Shown one piece after another: positions 1 to 5,715 of a DNA stretch of 5,755 nucleotides. Under the pieces are notes generated by a model. That model made no database searches. It was given only the letters and a program-made list of their open reading frames with translations, and was not told the origin of the DNA. Positions within the stretch are counted from its first letter, which is position 1. Each line of letters begins with the position of its first letter. Position numbers and translations under genes: made by a program. Source of the DNA: an uncultured Eubacteriales bacterium (GTDB lineage: Bacteria > Bacillota > Clostridia > TANB77 > CAG-508); the NCBI GenBank assembly GCA_902766085.1, contig CACXCH010000060.1, forward strand, positions 1-5,755, read 5' to 3'.

Positions 1-144
1 TAATTTTTGTTTGCACTTTCTAAGGAACGTTCAAAAATTTCGCTTTTGCGTAGTTCACTCCGGTTGGTCGCTGAAGGCGCGTCTTACTCGCCTATTAAAT
101 ATTATGCTTTCCAGAGCGTTAAATTAATGAACCATTAACCAGTA
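1..144 (+). repeat. Left copy of a long inverted repeat flanking the glycosyltransferase cassette
   Basis: This segment matches the reverse complement of 5574-5715. The first 43 bases (1-43) are identical to 5715-5673. Positions 54-110 also match except for two transitions (at 82 and 91). Between them a patch at 44-53 is unlike the other copy and is 3 nt longer. From 111 to 129 similarity is weaker, with a 1-nt indel, and the inner edge (130-144, AACCATTAACCAGTA) is again identical. Inside lie the palindrome GAACGTTC (25-32) and AAGGCGCGTCTT (74-85), a one-mismatch version of the perfect palindrome in the right copy. The core is richer in G+C than its surroundings. The copy starts at the first base of the window, so its true outer end may be cut off. 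No transposase or recombinase accompanies it. It could be a dispersed non-autonomous element, a structured RNA or a recombination site. The repeat itself is certain; its function is unknown. Confidence 0.95.
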
Positions 145-170
145 TTGAGTTTACTATGTAAGTAAATTAA

Positions 171-1067
171 CTAACTTTCTTTAAACCTTTTTTTGGTTGC
201 AATTTTTCCCGGTATCCAAAGAATAGCTATTATTAATTTATTCATAAAGCCCTTTACATTTAATATTGCGTTCTTCTGATTTGATAGTACAGAAAACAAA
301 ATGTAATGCTTATAAATATATCTTCTTTTTTCAATTGTAACCCCGGCTAAATCTCTTCCAAGTATTTCTTTAAAATAATTATAAAATCCTTTAGGATTTT
401 CTTTATAAATTTTTAGATAATTTTTAGTATATCCATCATCTTTATAATCTCCAATTTCAATTACTTTGTTAATTCCTATAACATCATATTTTTCATCCAT
501 TTTGTGGTACATTCTTGCTTCTGTAACAAACTTTTCTCCATCTTCAATTTCGTGTTTGAATTGTTTTCTGATTTTCGAGTCAAAGACCAGTATTTTTTCT
601 CCATCCATTTTTTCCCTAAAATACATTGTAAATTCATCTGTTCTATGTAAGTCCTCTGGAAATTCATTCCCACTTATTTTTCCATCTGCATCACTCTTTA
701 AAAAAGCAAGAGCATAAACAGTTTCATCTTCTAGAAGCCTACTTGAGTATTTTTTTATAATGTCAAATGCTCCAATGGAAAAATAATCATCGGAATCACA
801 AGTTAGGCAAATGTCCCCTGTTACGTTTTCCATAAGCTTATTTATTGCACTCATCTTTCCTTGGTTTTCTTGGTAAAAATATTTTATGTCAATTATTTTT
901 TGTTCAATAAAGTTTTTTATCTTCGTTTTGGTATTGTCTGTTGAGCCATCATCCATAATAAGCCATTCGAAATCAATTTCTGAATTGTTGTTTATTATTA
1001 AACTATTATATAATTTTTCTATTTCATTTTCCCTATTATAAGTAGCTGTAAGTATTGAAATCTTCAT
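171..1067 (-). CDS. GT2-family glycosyltransferase E (GT-A fold, 298 aa)
   Basis: A predicted inverting glycosyltransferase that moves a sugar from a nucleotide donor to a glycan acceptor in the cytoplasm. The GT-A nucleotide-binding core fills roughly residues 1-100: TATYNR (7-12), MDDGSTD (38-44), NQGKMSAIN (68-76) and the metal-binding CDSDD (90-94, DxD type). Further on, GEKFVTEA (177-184) carries the acidic residues expected for the catalytic base, probably E183, followed by DDGYT (210-214) and ENPKG (222-226). This pattern is typical of single-addition Glycos_transf_2 enzymes in Bacillota polysaccharide loci. No QxxRW motif is seen, which argues against a processive synthase. A short hydrophobic stretch near the C-terminus (about 277-290) could attach it to the membrane. 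The ATG puts the beta-1 strand at residue 3, as is usual; the nearest Shine-Dalgarno-like run, GGGGGA (1085-1080), sits unusually far upstream. It belongs to a different GT2 subgroup from B and C. It is the last gene before the left repeat. Donor and acceptor cannot be told. Confidence 0.95.
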   Translation of the reverse strand: MKISILTATYNRENEIEKLYNSLIINNNSEIDFEWLIMDDGSTDNTKTKIKNFIEQKIIDIKYFYQENQGKMSAINKLMENVTGDICLTCDSDDYFSIGAFDIIKKYSSRLLEDETVYALAFLKSDADGKISGNEFPEDLHRTDEFTMYFREKMDGEKILVFDSKIRKQFKHEIEDGEKFVTEARMYHKMDEKYDVIGINKVIEIGDYKDDGYTKNYLKIYKENPKGFYNYFKEILGRDLAGVTIEKRRYIYKHYILFSVLSNQKNAILNVKGFMNKLIIAILWIPGKIATKKRFKES

Positions 1068-1170
1068 TTTGAAATATTATCCCCCATTTGATTTGTGTTT
1101 GTATTGTTTTTGATAAATTGTCCGGCATATTTTCATCAAGCATACTATACAACGCGTAGTTAAATAGCAT
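1036..1170 (-). pseudogene. Possible small ORF or gene relic between glycosyltransferases D and E (44 codons)
   Basis: An open frame begins with ATG two bases after the stop codon of D and runs through the whole D-E gap, ending 32 bases inside E in another frame. The predicted peptide starts MLFNYALYSMLDENMPDNL and includes KTIQTQIKWGIIF, a composition that looks more protein-like than random AT-rich sequence. The stretch also holds a few GC-rich words (ACGCG, CCGG) that are unusual for a spacer here. Against it being a gene: no ribosome binding site precedes the ATG, no family is recognised, and the last ten or so codons overlap the well-supported start of E. It could be the tail of a lost gene, a leader peptide, or chance. 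Low confidence. Confidence 0.2.
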
Positions 1171-1171
1171 T

Positions 1172-2260
1172 TTATTCTATTATAGATATTACTTTTTCTA
1201 GTATTTGCTCATAATATTCTTGCCAGTTTTTTTGGTCGCTAAAATCTTTTTCTGTTTTTTTCTTAAGTATAACTTGTTTTAGTCCCTCATAAATTCCATC
1301 TTCTGAATTTTCAAAAACTTGTGCTTTGTTATAGTCTTCAATGCATTCCTTAGCTGCTGTATCTGTAATTAAAATTCTTCTATTTAAAATTTTTGCTTCT
1401 TCTATAGCCATTCCGTATCCCTCATAATATGAGAATAAGCAAAAATAATCTGCTTGTTTTATATATGGATAAGGATTTGTTTTTGCTCCTAACAGTATAA
1501 AACTATCGTTTACTTTGCACTCATCTATTTCATTTTGAAGCTTTTCTTTTAGTTCACCTTCTCCTAGTACAAATACTTGGCTTCTTAAGCCTTCACCCTC
1601 AAGCCTTTTATGGACTCTTATAAATCTGTCAAGGGCTTTTTGCTCTGTTAATCTACATGCTGTTATAAACACAGGTATATCTTTTTTTACCATAAAATCC
1701 GGGATCTTTTCTTCTGATTTTTTTATAATTCTTTCATAGTCAATATAATTATTAATTATATCTTCATTAAAATTACTTCCATATAAATTATTAAAATCAT
1801 CTTGATTCTCTTTGCTTACAAAAATAATTTCATTATATTTTCCATATACTCTTTTATCAAGATTCCTTTTTAGTTTTGATTTAATTCCGCTTCCAAACAC
1901 TCTTGAAATATCATTATGAATCCATGCTATTTTTTTATGCTTCTTTTCTTTTGAAAACAATCTTGTGATTGGCCCTTCTAAGAAAGATACATAAGTATCA
2001 TACCCAATTGGTGGTTTGTCGTAAAAAAATAATTTTAAAGATATTTTTATTTTTTTTAATCTACTATAGTCATCAAAGCTCTTGTCATACATACTTATAA
2101 TTTTAACTTTTTTGTTAACTTGGCTTTTTAATTTACCATTATCATAAATAGTAAAAATTGTTATATCAAATTTATCACAAAGTTTGTTAACTAAATCAAT
2201 AAGAACCCTTTCAGCTCCACCAATTTGCAAACTTGTAATTCCAAAGATAATTTTTTTCAT
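1172..2260 (-). CDS. GT4-family glycosyltransferase D (GT-B fold, 362 aa)
   Basis: A predicted retaining glycosyltransferase of the GT4 type (Glycos_transf_1), acting on the cytoplasmic face in glycan assembly. It has two Rossmann-like halves. The N-terminal acceptor half has the glycine-rich loop GGAER (14-18) and AWIHND (112-117). The C-terminal donor half has CRLTEQK (202-208), whose Arg and Lys normally contact the donor phosphates, then LGEGEL (232-237), GAKTNPYPYIKQAD (258-271) and the E-x7-E pair E280/E288 in EGYGMAIEE. All expected landmarks are present and the length is normal for the family. The ATG is preceded by AAAGAGGA (2273-2266) at a 5-nt spacing, which supports this start. 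It is paralogous to A with landmarks at nearly the same residue numbers. It lies 232 nt downstream of C, so it may have its own promoter as well as read-through. No signal peptide or transmembrane helix is seen. Sugar specificity cannot be told. Confidence 0.95.
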   Translation of the reverse strand: MKKIIFGITSLQIGGAERVLIDLVNKLCDKFDITIFTIYDNGKLKSQVNKKVKIISMYDKSFDDYSRLKKIKISLKLFFYDKPPIGYDTYVSFLEGPITRLFSKEKKHKKIAWIHNDISRVFGSGIKSKLKRNLDKRVYGKYNEIIFVSKENQDDFNNLYGSNFNEDIINNYIDYERIIKKSEEKIPDFMVKKDIPVFITACRLTEQKALDRFIRVHKRLEGEGLRSQVFVLGEGELKEKLQNEIDECKVNDSFILLGAKTNPYPYIKQADYFCLFSYYEGYGMAIEEAKILNRRILITDTAAKECIEDYNKAQVFENSEDGIYEGLKQVILKKKTEKDFSDQKNWQEYYEQILEKVISIIE

Positions 2261-2324
2261 AAATATCCTCTTTATATTAATGTAAAGTTTTTCTTGTTAC
2301 ATTATGTTTGAAAATAAACCAAAA

Positions 2325-2340
2325 ATTCGACTATTCGAAT
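2325..2340. promoter_or_regulatory. Short palindrome upstream of D, possible operator
   Basis: The arms ATTCGA and TCGAAT form a perfect 6-bp inverted repeat around a 4-base spacer. It sits 65 to 80 nt upstream of the start of D and downstream of the weak candidate promoter, a placement that would suit a repressor site or an mRNA hairpin. No known operator is recognised. In AT-rich DNA such a palindrome could arise by chance. Confidence 0.3.
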
Positions 2341-2363
2341 CAGAGTATTGTTTATTTTAGTAC

Positions 2364-2393
2364 ATTATAGTTTCACTTTTTTTGTTACATCTA
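2364..2393 (-). promoter_or_regulatory. Weak candidate promoter for D
   Basis: On the minus strand a perfect -10 hexamer, TATAAT, lies at 2369-2364. The best -35 candidate is only TAGATG (2393-2388) at an 18-nt spacing, matching three of six consensus bases. Transcription would begin near 2357, leaving an untranslated leader of roughly 95 nt that contains the ATTCGA palindrome. The perfect -10 and the gap itself favour a real promoter; the poor -35 and the AT-richness argue against it. Confidence 0.3.
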
Positions 2394-2492
2394 TTTCGAA
2401 AATATGCAAAACTTTGTTTAAAATTGCTCTAAAAATTTGTTAAAATCAGTATATTCTTTTTAAAAAGCATCGTTTATTTTTTAACACATTTG

Positions 2493-3455
2493 TTACCCTA
2501 TAATCTTGCAATATAATTTATATGTCTTGCTATTTACTGATCTCATATATAAATTTTTTAGTGATCTATTTTTCAAGTATTTATTCTTTTTCCATTCTGG
2601 AAATTTAGTATTTAAGTTTTGCCATGTTTCATAAAATAATTTTTCTTTTGCTACATTATCGTATATTTTAGAAATTCTTTTCAATGAGCTACAAAGTAAA
2701 ATTCTTGTGTAGCTATATTCTAATTCTTCTTTATATTCGTCAAATAAATTATTTTTTTTGTAATAATCAAAACAATCATTAAAAATATTGAATATTTGAC
2801 CTGTTTTAAATGTTTGCTTATTAACTAAAGAGTTATCCCTTTGAACATAGAAATATAATGGCTCTTCAACAAATGCAAATTTTTTAATTTCAGGAATTAA
2901 TTTGTAGAAAAATTCAATGTCCTCATATAATAGTCCAACAGGAAAGTTCTCTTTAATGATGCTTCTTTTTATTAATTTATTCCAAGCAACAACTCGTCCA
3001 AAAGCCATCATTTCCTTCTTGTCCTTATATCTATAGCCCTTATCTACTTTATTTTTCCATTTATTTTTTGCTAAATGGTATGACCAGTAAAAATCACATT
3101 CAACATAATCAGCGTTTTTTTCTTTTGCAACATTATACATCTTTTCGTACATAGTATAATCAACAAAGTCATCAGAATCAACAAATGCTATGTATTCTCC
3201 TTTTGCAAATTTCATACCATAGTTTCTCGCATCTGATAGTCCTCCGTTCTTTTTCTCTAAATAAACAATGTTTGAATATTTTTTCATATAATCAAAAACA
3301 ATATTTTTAGAGTTATCTGTTGAGCCATCATTTACAACAATTATCTCTATGTCTTTTAAAGTTTGATTTGCTAAAGTTTCTAAGCATCTCGCAATTTCCT
3401 TTTCTGTATTATACATAGGAACTATAATGCTTACCTTAATCTTTGTTCTGGTCAT
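2493..3455 (-). CDS. GT2-family glycosyltransferase C (GT-A fold, 320 aa)
   Basis: A predicted inverting, single-addition glycosyltransferase working in the cytoplasm on a surface or wall glycan. The GT-A core shows VSIIVPMYN (8-16), VVNDGSTD (40-47), NGGLSDARN (70-78) and the DxD-type FVDSDD (91-96). VAWNKL (156-161) and LYEDIEFF (176-183) follow, with E178/D179 in the position of the catalytic base. The C-terminal third is charged and rich in Lys, Tyr and Asn, with no transmembrane helices. The start is supported by AAAGAGG (3467-3461) 5 nt upstream of the ATG. That ribosome binding site fills the 12-nt gap after B, so B and C are almost certainly co-transcribed. C and B share motif positions almost residue for residue and are likely paralogues. 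Donor and acceptor cannot be told. Confidence 0.96.
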   Translation of the reverse strand: MTRTKIKVSIIVPMYNTEKEIARCLETLANQTLKDIEIIVVNDGSTDNSKNIVFDYMKKYSNIVYLEKKNGGLSDARNYGMKFAKGEYIAFVDSDDFVDYTMYEKMYNVAKEKNADYVECDFYWSYHLAKNKWKNKVDKGYRYKDKKEMMAFGRVVAWNKLIKRSIIKENFPVGLLYEDIEFFYKLIPEIKKFAFVEEPLYFYVQRDNSLVNKQTFKTGQIFNIFNDCFDYYKKNNLFDEYKEELEYSYTRILLCSSLKRISKIYDNVAKEKLFYETWQNLNTKFPEWKKNKYLKNRSLKNLYMRSVNSKTYKLYCKIIG

Positions 3456-3467
3456 TTTAACCTCTTT

Positions 3468-4394
3468 CTAATAAACAATTTTTATAATAATTTTTCTCAA
3501 AAGTTGCTTAAAAGTTCTTGGCTTTAAATATTGAGCAATATTTCTTTTCTTTAGTTCCTTAATAAAATGTTTTTTTGTTTCCCCACTTAATTCATTTACA
3601 TTAACAATAAGAGCATTAGTAGCAAATATTTTTAAATTCTCTTTTGTATAGCTTGATACGTTTAATTCATCTGCATTTTTTACTATGTTGTCAAAATGTT
3701 TTAAAATATCTTTTAATCTCTTTTTTAGCTTTCTTTTGTCATTTCCTCTAGTAATGCTTTTTTCACTTTGAACATAATAATATTCTATTTTATTTGTAAC
3801 TATCATTTTTTTTGCATTTAAAATTACAAATGGCATTGTAGCATAGTCTTCGTGATACATCCCCTCTGGAAATTCAGGTACAAGATTCCTTTTTATTGCA
3901 TAATTCCATACACAAACCATAAGCTTATCTGTTCCATACAATTGATTAAAACAATCTTCACCAGTTCCTTCTTGTAATTCATCTATCTCGACATCTGTAA
4001 TTTGTTCTTCCTGCATATTGACTATTGCAGGGTTCCATTTTATTAAGTCATATCCCTTTTTTATATAAGTTTGAATATCTTTTAAAAGTTTTTTTGAAAC
4101 ATAGTCATCACTATCTACAAATATTATGTAATCACCATGCGATTTTTTGAATCCAAAATTCCTTGCCGATGAAAGTCCTCCATTATCCTTATGATAATAG
4201 TTAATGTATTTTAATTCACTAGGTGAATATTCCTTTAGAACATCTCTCAAGTTATCAGTTGAGCCATCATCTACAACTATTATTTCATATTCCAAATCAC
4301 TATGAGCTTGATTTAATATTGAGTCCAGTGTTTTTTTAATTGTTTTAGATGAATTGTACGCCGGTATAATAAAACTTACCATATCATTCTCCAT
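3468..4394 (-). CDS. GT2-family glycosyltransferase B (GT-A fold, 308 aa)
   Basis: A predicted inverting, single-addition glycosyltransferase on the cytoplasmic side. Motifs in order: SFIIPAYNSS (7-16), VVDDGSTD (40-47), DNGGLSSARN (70-79), the DxD-type FVDSDD (92-97), and MYHEDYAT (179-186) with E182/D183 as the likely catalytic base. All are intact and the length is usual. The C-terminus is strongly basic (Lys/Arg rich, ending KIIIKIVY), which could help peripheral contact with the membrane; no transmembrane helix is seen. The start is ambiguous. The ATG at 4394 has only a weak AGAGA upstream, whereas an in-frame ATG at 4382 (residue 5 here) follows GGAG at a 6-nt spacing and would begin MVSFIIPAYN. 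The shorter form, 304 aa, may be the real one. It lies 16 nt after A and 12 nt before C, an operon arrangement. Specificity cannot be told. Confidence 0.95.
   Translation of the reverse strand: MENDMVSFIIPAYNSSKTIKKTLDSILNQAHSDLEYEIIVVDDGSTDNLRDVLKEYSPSELKYINYYHKDNGGLSSARNFGFKKSHGDYIIFVDSDDYVSKKLLKDIQTYIKKGYDLIKWNPAIVNMQEEQITDVEIDELQEGTGEDCFNQLYGTDKLMVCVWNYAIKRNLVPEFPEGMYHEDYATMPFVILNAKKMIVTNKIEYYYVQSEKSITRGNDKRKLKKRLKDILKHFDNIVKNADELNVSSYTKENLKIFATNALIVNVNELSGETKKHFIKELKKRNIAQYLKPRTFKQLLRKIIIKIVY
4389..4392 (-). promoter_or_regulatory. Ribosome binding site that may set the start of B at 4382
   Basis: GGAG on the minus strand lies 6 nt before the in-frame ATG at 4382-4380 and overlaps the codons of the upstream ATG at 4394. 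It is the better match to a Shine-Dalgarno sequence of the two options. It would make the protein four residues shorter, with no effect on any motif. Confidence 0.5.
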
Positions 4395-4410
4395 TTTTCT
4401 CTGTATTTTT

Positions 4411-5484
4411 TCATTTATTAATAATTTTATTTATTTTCTCAACTATTTCTTTATTATAGTCCTCTGCTGAAAATTTCTTAGTTTTAATACCATTGTCTAA
4501 GAATTTTTTCATTCCCTCATAAACTCCTTTTTCAGAATTATCCACCACTATTCCATATTTATTATCAATGTCATCCTTAACATCAGAAACATTTGTTGTT
4601 ATTATAGGTTTGTTTAAAACCATTGCTTCAACAAGTACAACAGGATATCCCTCAAACTGTGAAGACAATACAAAACAATCACTATTTTTCAAATATGGGT
4701 ATGGATTTTTCTTTGCTCCAAGGAATTGAACATTTTTTAAATCCCTGCATTCACTATAATACTTCTTCGTTGCACTTCCCTTACCTACAAAAATAACTCT
4801 AAATTTATAACCCTTTTTATTAAGCTTCCTGGTAGCATTAATAATTCTAGAAATCTTTTTCTGTTTTTCATCGTGCCTACCAATATTGATAAAGGTTGGC
4901 ACATCATTTTTTTTAAAGTCATCTACCTTTTCATTAGATTTACTAATGATCTTCTCATAGTCGATTAAATTATTGCAAGTAAATGTTCTATCCATCAAGT
5001 ATGGAAACTCTGCATTAAAATACTGCCTATCATATTTTGAAACAAAAACTATTTTCTTAAATTTATCAATATTTAAGTCCTTAAAAAATTCTTTATATTT
5101 TACCACATCATTATCATAAAAATTTAAATAATCATTATGAATCCATAAACACGAATTTTTTGAAGCATTCCTTGCAACAAATGAACAAGGAAAGCTATAT
5201 GTAGCATAGCTCGCCGCAAAATCAAATTTGTTTTTGTATTTTAGTTTAAAACGAATTTGCTTTATAAAATTTAAAAACTTTCGTATTAATTTGTTTTTGT
5301 TTATAGATGGTGTATAAGTAATTACATTAACATTTTTAGGTAAGTCATTTAAAAATACTCCTTGCTTTTTCTCAAGAACTAGAGTTATGTCATAGTCATT
5401 AGACAAATATTTTAAAAGTGTAACAAGAGCTGTTTCAATTCCTCCATAATCGAGTGAATATGCTGCAAATAATATTTTTTTCAC
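4411..5484 (-). CDS. GT4-family glycosyltransferase A (GT-B fold, 357 aa, GTG start)
   Basis: A predicted retaining GT4 glycosyltransferase, probably cytoplasmic, and the first gene of the set. The N-terminal half has GGIETAL (14-20) and LWIHNDY (113-119). The donor half has IGRHDEKQKK (201-210) for donor phosphate contacts, FVGKG (232-236), GAKKNPYPYLKNSD (256-269) and the E-x7-E pair E278/E286 in FEGYPVVLVEA. Length and order of landmarks are normal for the family. The start codon is GTG, supported by a strong GGAGAGG (5497-5491) at a 6-nt spacing, and MKKILFAAYS is the expected first strand. D in this window is a close paralogue, sharing WIHND, the G-A-K-x-N-P-Y-P-Y block and a matching C-terminal N-S-E-x-G-x-Y-E-G block. 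A promoter lies just upstream. The Lys-rich stretch at about 60-90 may touch the membrane. Specificity cannot be told; the family call is very secure. Confidence 0.96.
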   Translation of the reverse strand: MKKILFAAYSLDYGGIETALVTLLKYLSNDYDITLVLEKKQGVFLNDLPKNVNVITYTPSINKNKLIRKFLNFIKQIRFKLKYKNKFDFAASYATYSFPCSFVARNASKNSCLWIHNDYLNFYDNDVVKYKEFFKDLNIDKFKKIVFVSKYDRQYFNAEFPYLMDRTFTCNNLIDYEKIISKSNEKVDDFKKNDVPTFINIGRHDEKQKKISRIINATRKLNKKGYKFRVIFVGKGSATKKYYSECRDLKNVQFLGAKKNPYPYLKNSDCFVLSSQFEGYPVVLVEAMVLNKPIITTNVSDVKDDIDNKYGIVVDNSEKGVYEGMKKFLDNGIKTKKFSAEDYNKEIVEKINKIINK

Positions 5485-5502
5485 GTTTTTCCTCTCCTAA
5501 AT

Positions 5503-5516
5503 AATATAGCTATATT
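5503..5516. promoter_or_regulatory. 14-bp perfect palindrome over the -10 and transcription start region
   Basis: AATATAGCTATATT is perfectly palindromic and overlaps the downstream half of the -10 box and the expected start of transcription of the first gene. A repressor bound here would block the promoter. The palindrome is made almost wholly of A and T, so chance is a serious alternative, and no known operator family is recognised. Confidence 0.3.
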
Positions 5517-5542
5517 TTATAATTTTATAGGAAGTTTGTAAA
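5514..5542 (-). promoter_or_regulatory. Sigma-A-like promoter of the glycosyltransferase operon
   Basis: On the minus strand TTTACA (5542-5537) and TAAAAT (5519-5514) are separated by exactly 17 nt, each matching five of six consensus bases. Transcription would begin near 5507, giving a leader of about 20-25 nt that contains the GGAGAGG ribosome binding site of A. The promoter is inside the repeat-bounded segment, 31 nt from the inner edge of the right repeat copy. Confidence 0.65.
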
Positions 5543-5573
5543 TAGTTTTTGAGATTTTTTATTAGATGTAGGT

Positions 5574-5715
5574 TACTGGTTAATGGTTTATAAATTTAGA
5601 ATGGCTGCAAAGCATAATATTTAATAGACGAGTAAGGCGCGCCTTCAGCGACCAACCGGAGTGAAACGTAGGGCGAAATTTTTGAACGTTCCTTAGAAAG
5701 TGCAAACAAAAATTA
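5574..5715 (-). repeat. Right copy of the long inverted repeat flanking the cassette
   Basis: This is the partner of 1-144 in opposite orientation; the alignment is described under the left copy. It carries the perfect 12-bp palindrome AAGGCGCGCCTT (5634-5645) and GAACGTTC (5684-5691). The variable patch corresponding to left 44-53 is here only 7 nt (5666-5672). The inner edge is TACTGGTTAATGGTT (5574-5588). The outer edge merges into a palindrome that extends past the repeat (5704-5731), which suggests that this is where the element really ends or where a second copy begins. Confidence 0.95.

Larger units (their letters stand above)
2261..2492. other. 232-nt AT-rich intergenic gap between C and D
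   Basis: This is the only sizeable break within the gene set. Stops are dense, and I see no coding frame of note. It holds three copies of TTGTTAC in the same orientation (2294-2300, 2382-2388 and 2490-2496, the last running into the end of C); the first two are followed by AT, giving TTGTTACAT. It also holds a short palindrome (2325-2340), a possible weak promoter for D, and the inverted pair TAACA/TGTTA (2482-2495) at the stop of C. I see no convincing Rho-independent terminator for C, since no GC stem followed by a T run is present. Read-through from the upstream genes therefore remains possible. Confidence 0.7.

Noticed and set aside
44..53. CGC-TTTT-GCG mini hairpin in the variable patch of the left repeat as a functional element
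   Set aside because: The stem is three base pairs and is not kept in the right copy, so it is not a conserved part of the repeat.
150..166. TTTACT/AGTAAA inverted pair just after the stop of E, considered as a terminator
   Set aside because: The stem is six AT-rich base pairs with no following T run in the direction of transcription, too weak to call a Rho-independent terminator.
476..673. 65-codon minus-strand open frame in another frame of gene E
   Set aside because: It overlaps the coding frame of E completely and has no recognisable motif or start signal.
466..717. 83-codon open frame on the plus strand inside gene E
   Set aside because: It lies antisense within a well-supported glycosyltransferase, has no ribosome binding site and shows low-complexity Ser/Phe/Ile-rich sequence typical of the reverse strand of AT-rich genes.
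2050..2057. Runs of eight A/T within coding sequence (also 2752-2759 in C and 4907-4914 in A) as phase-variable slippage sites
   Set aside because: Runs of this length encode Lys-rich stretches in a very AT-rich genome and occur in several genes alike. They are not near start codons and do not stand out from background.
2261..2492. CRISPR array or tandem repeat in the C-D gap because of the repeated TTGTTAC words
   Set aside because: The repeated words are only 7-9 nt long with unequal spacing, and there is no regular repeat-spacer pattern and no cas gene.
1..5715. The flanking repeats considered as terminal repeats of an insertion sequence or transposon
   Set aside because: No transposase, integrase or resolvase is encoded between them, and the left outer flank is not visible, so no target-site duplication can be assessed. 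Only a non-autonomous or composite element remains possible.
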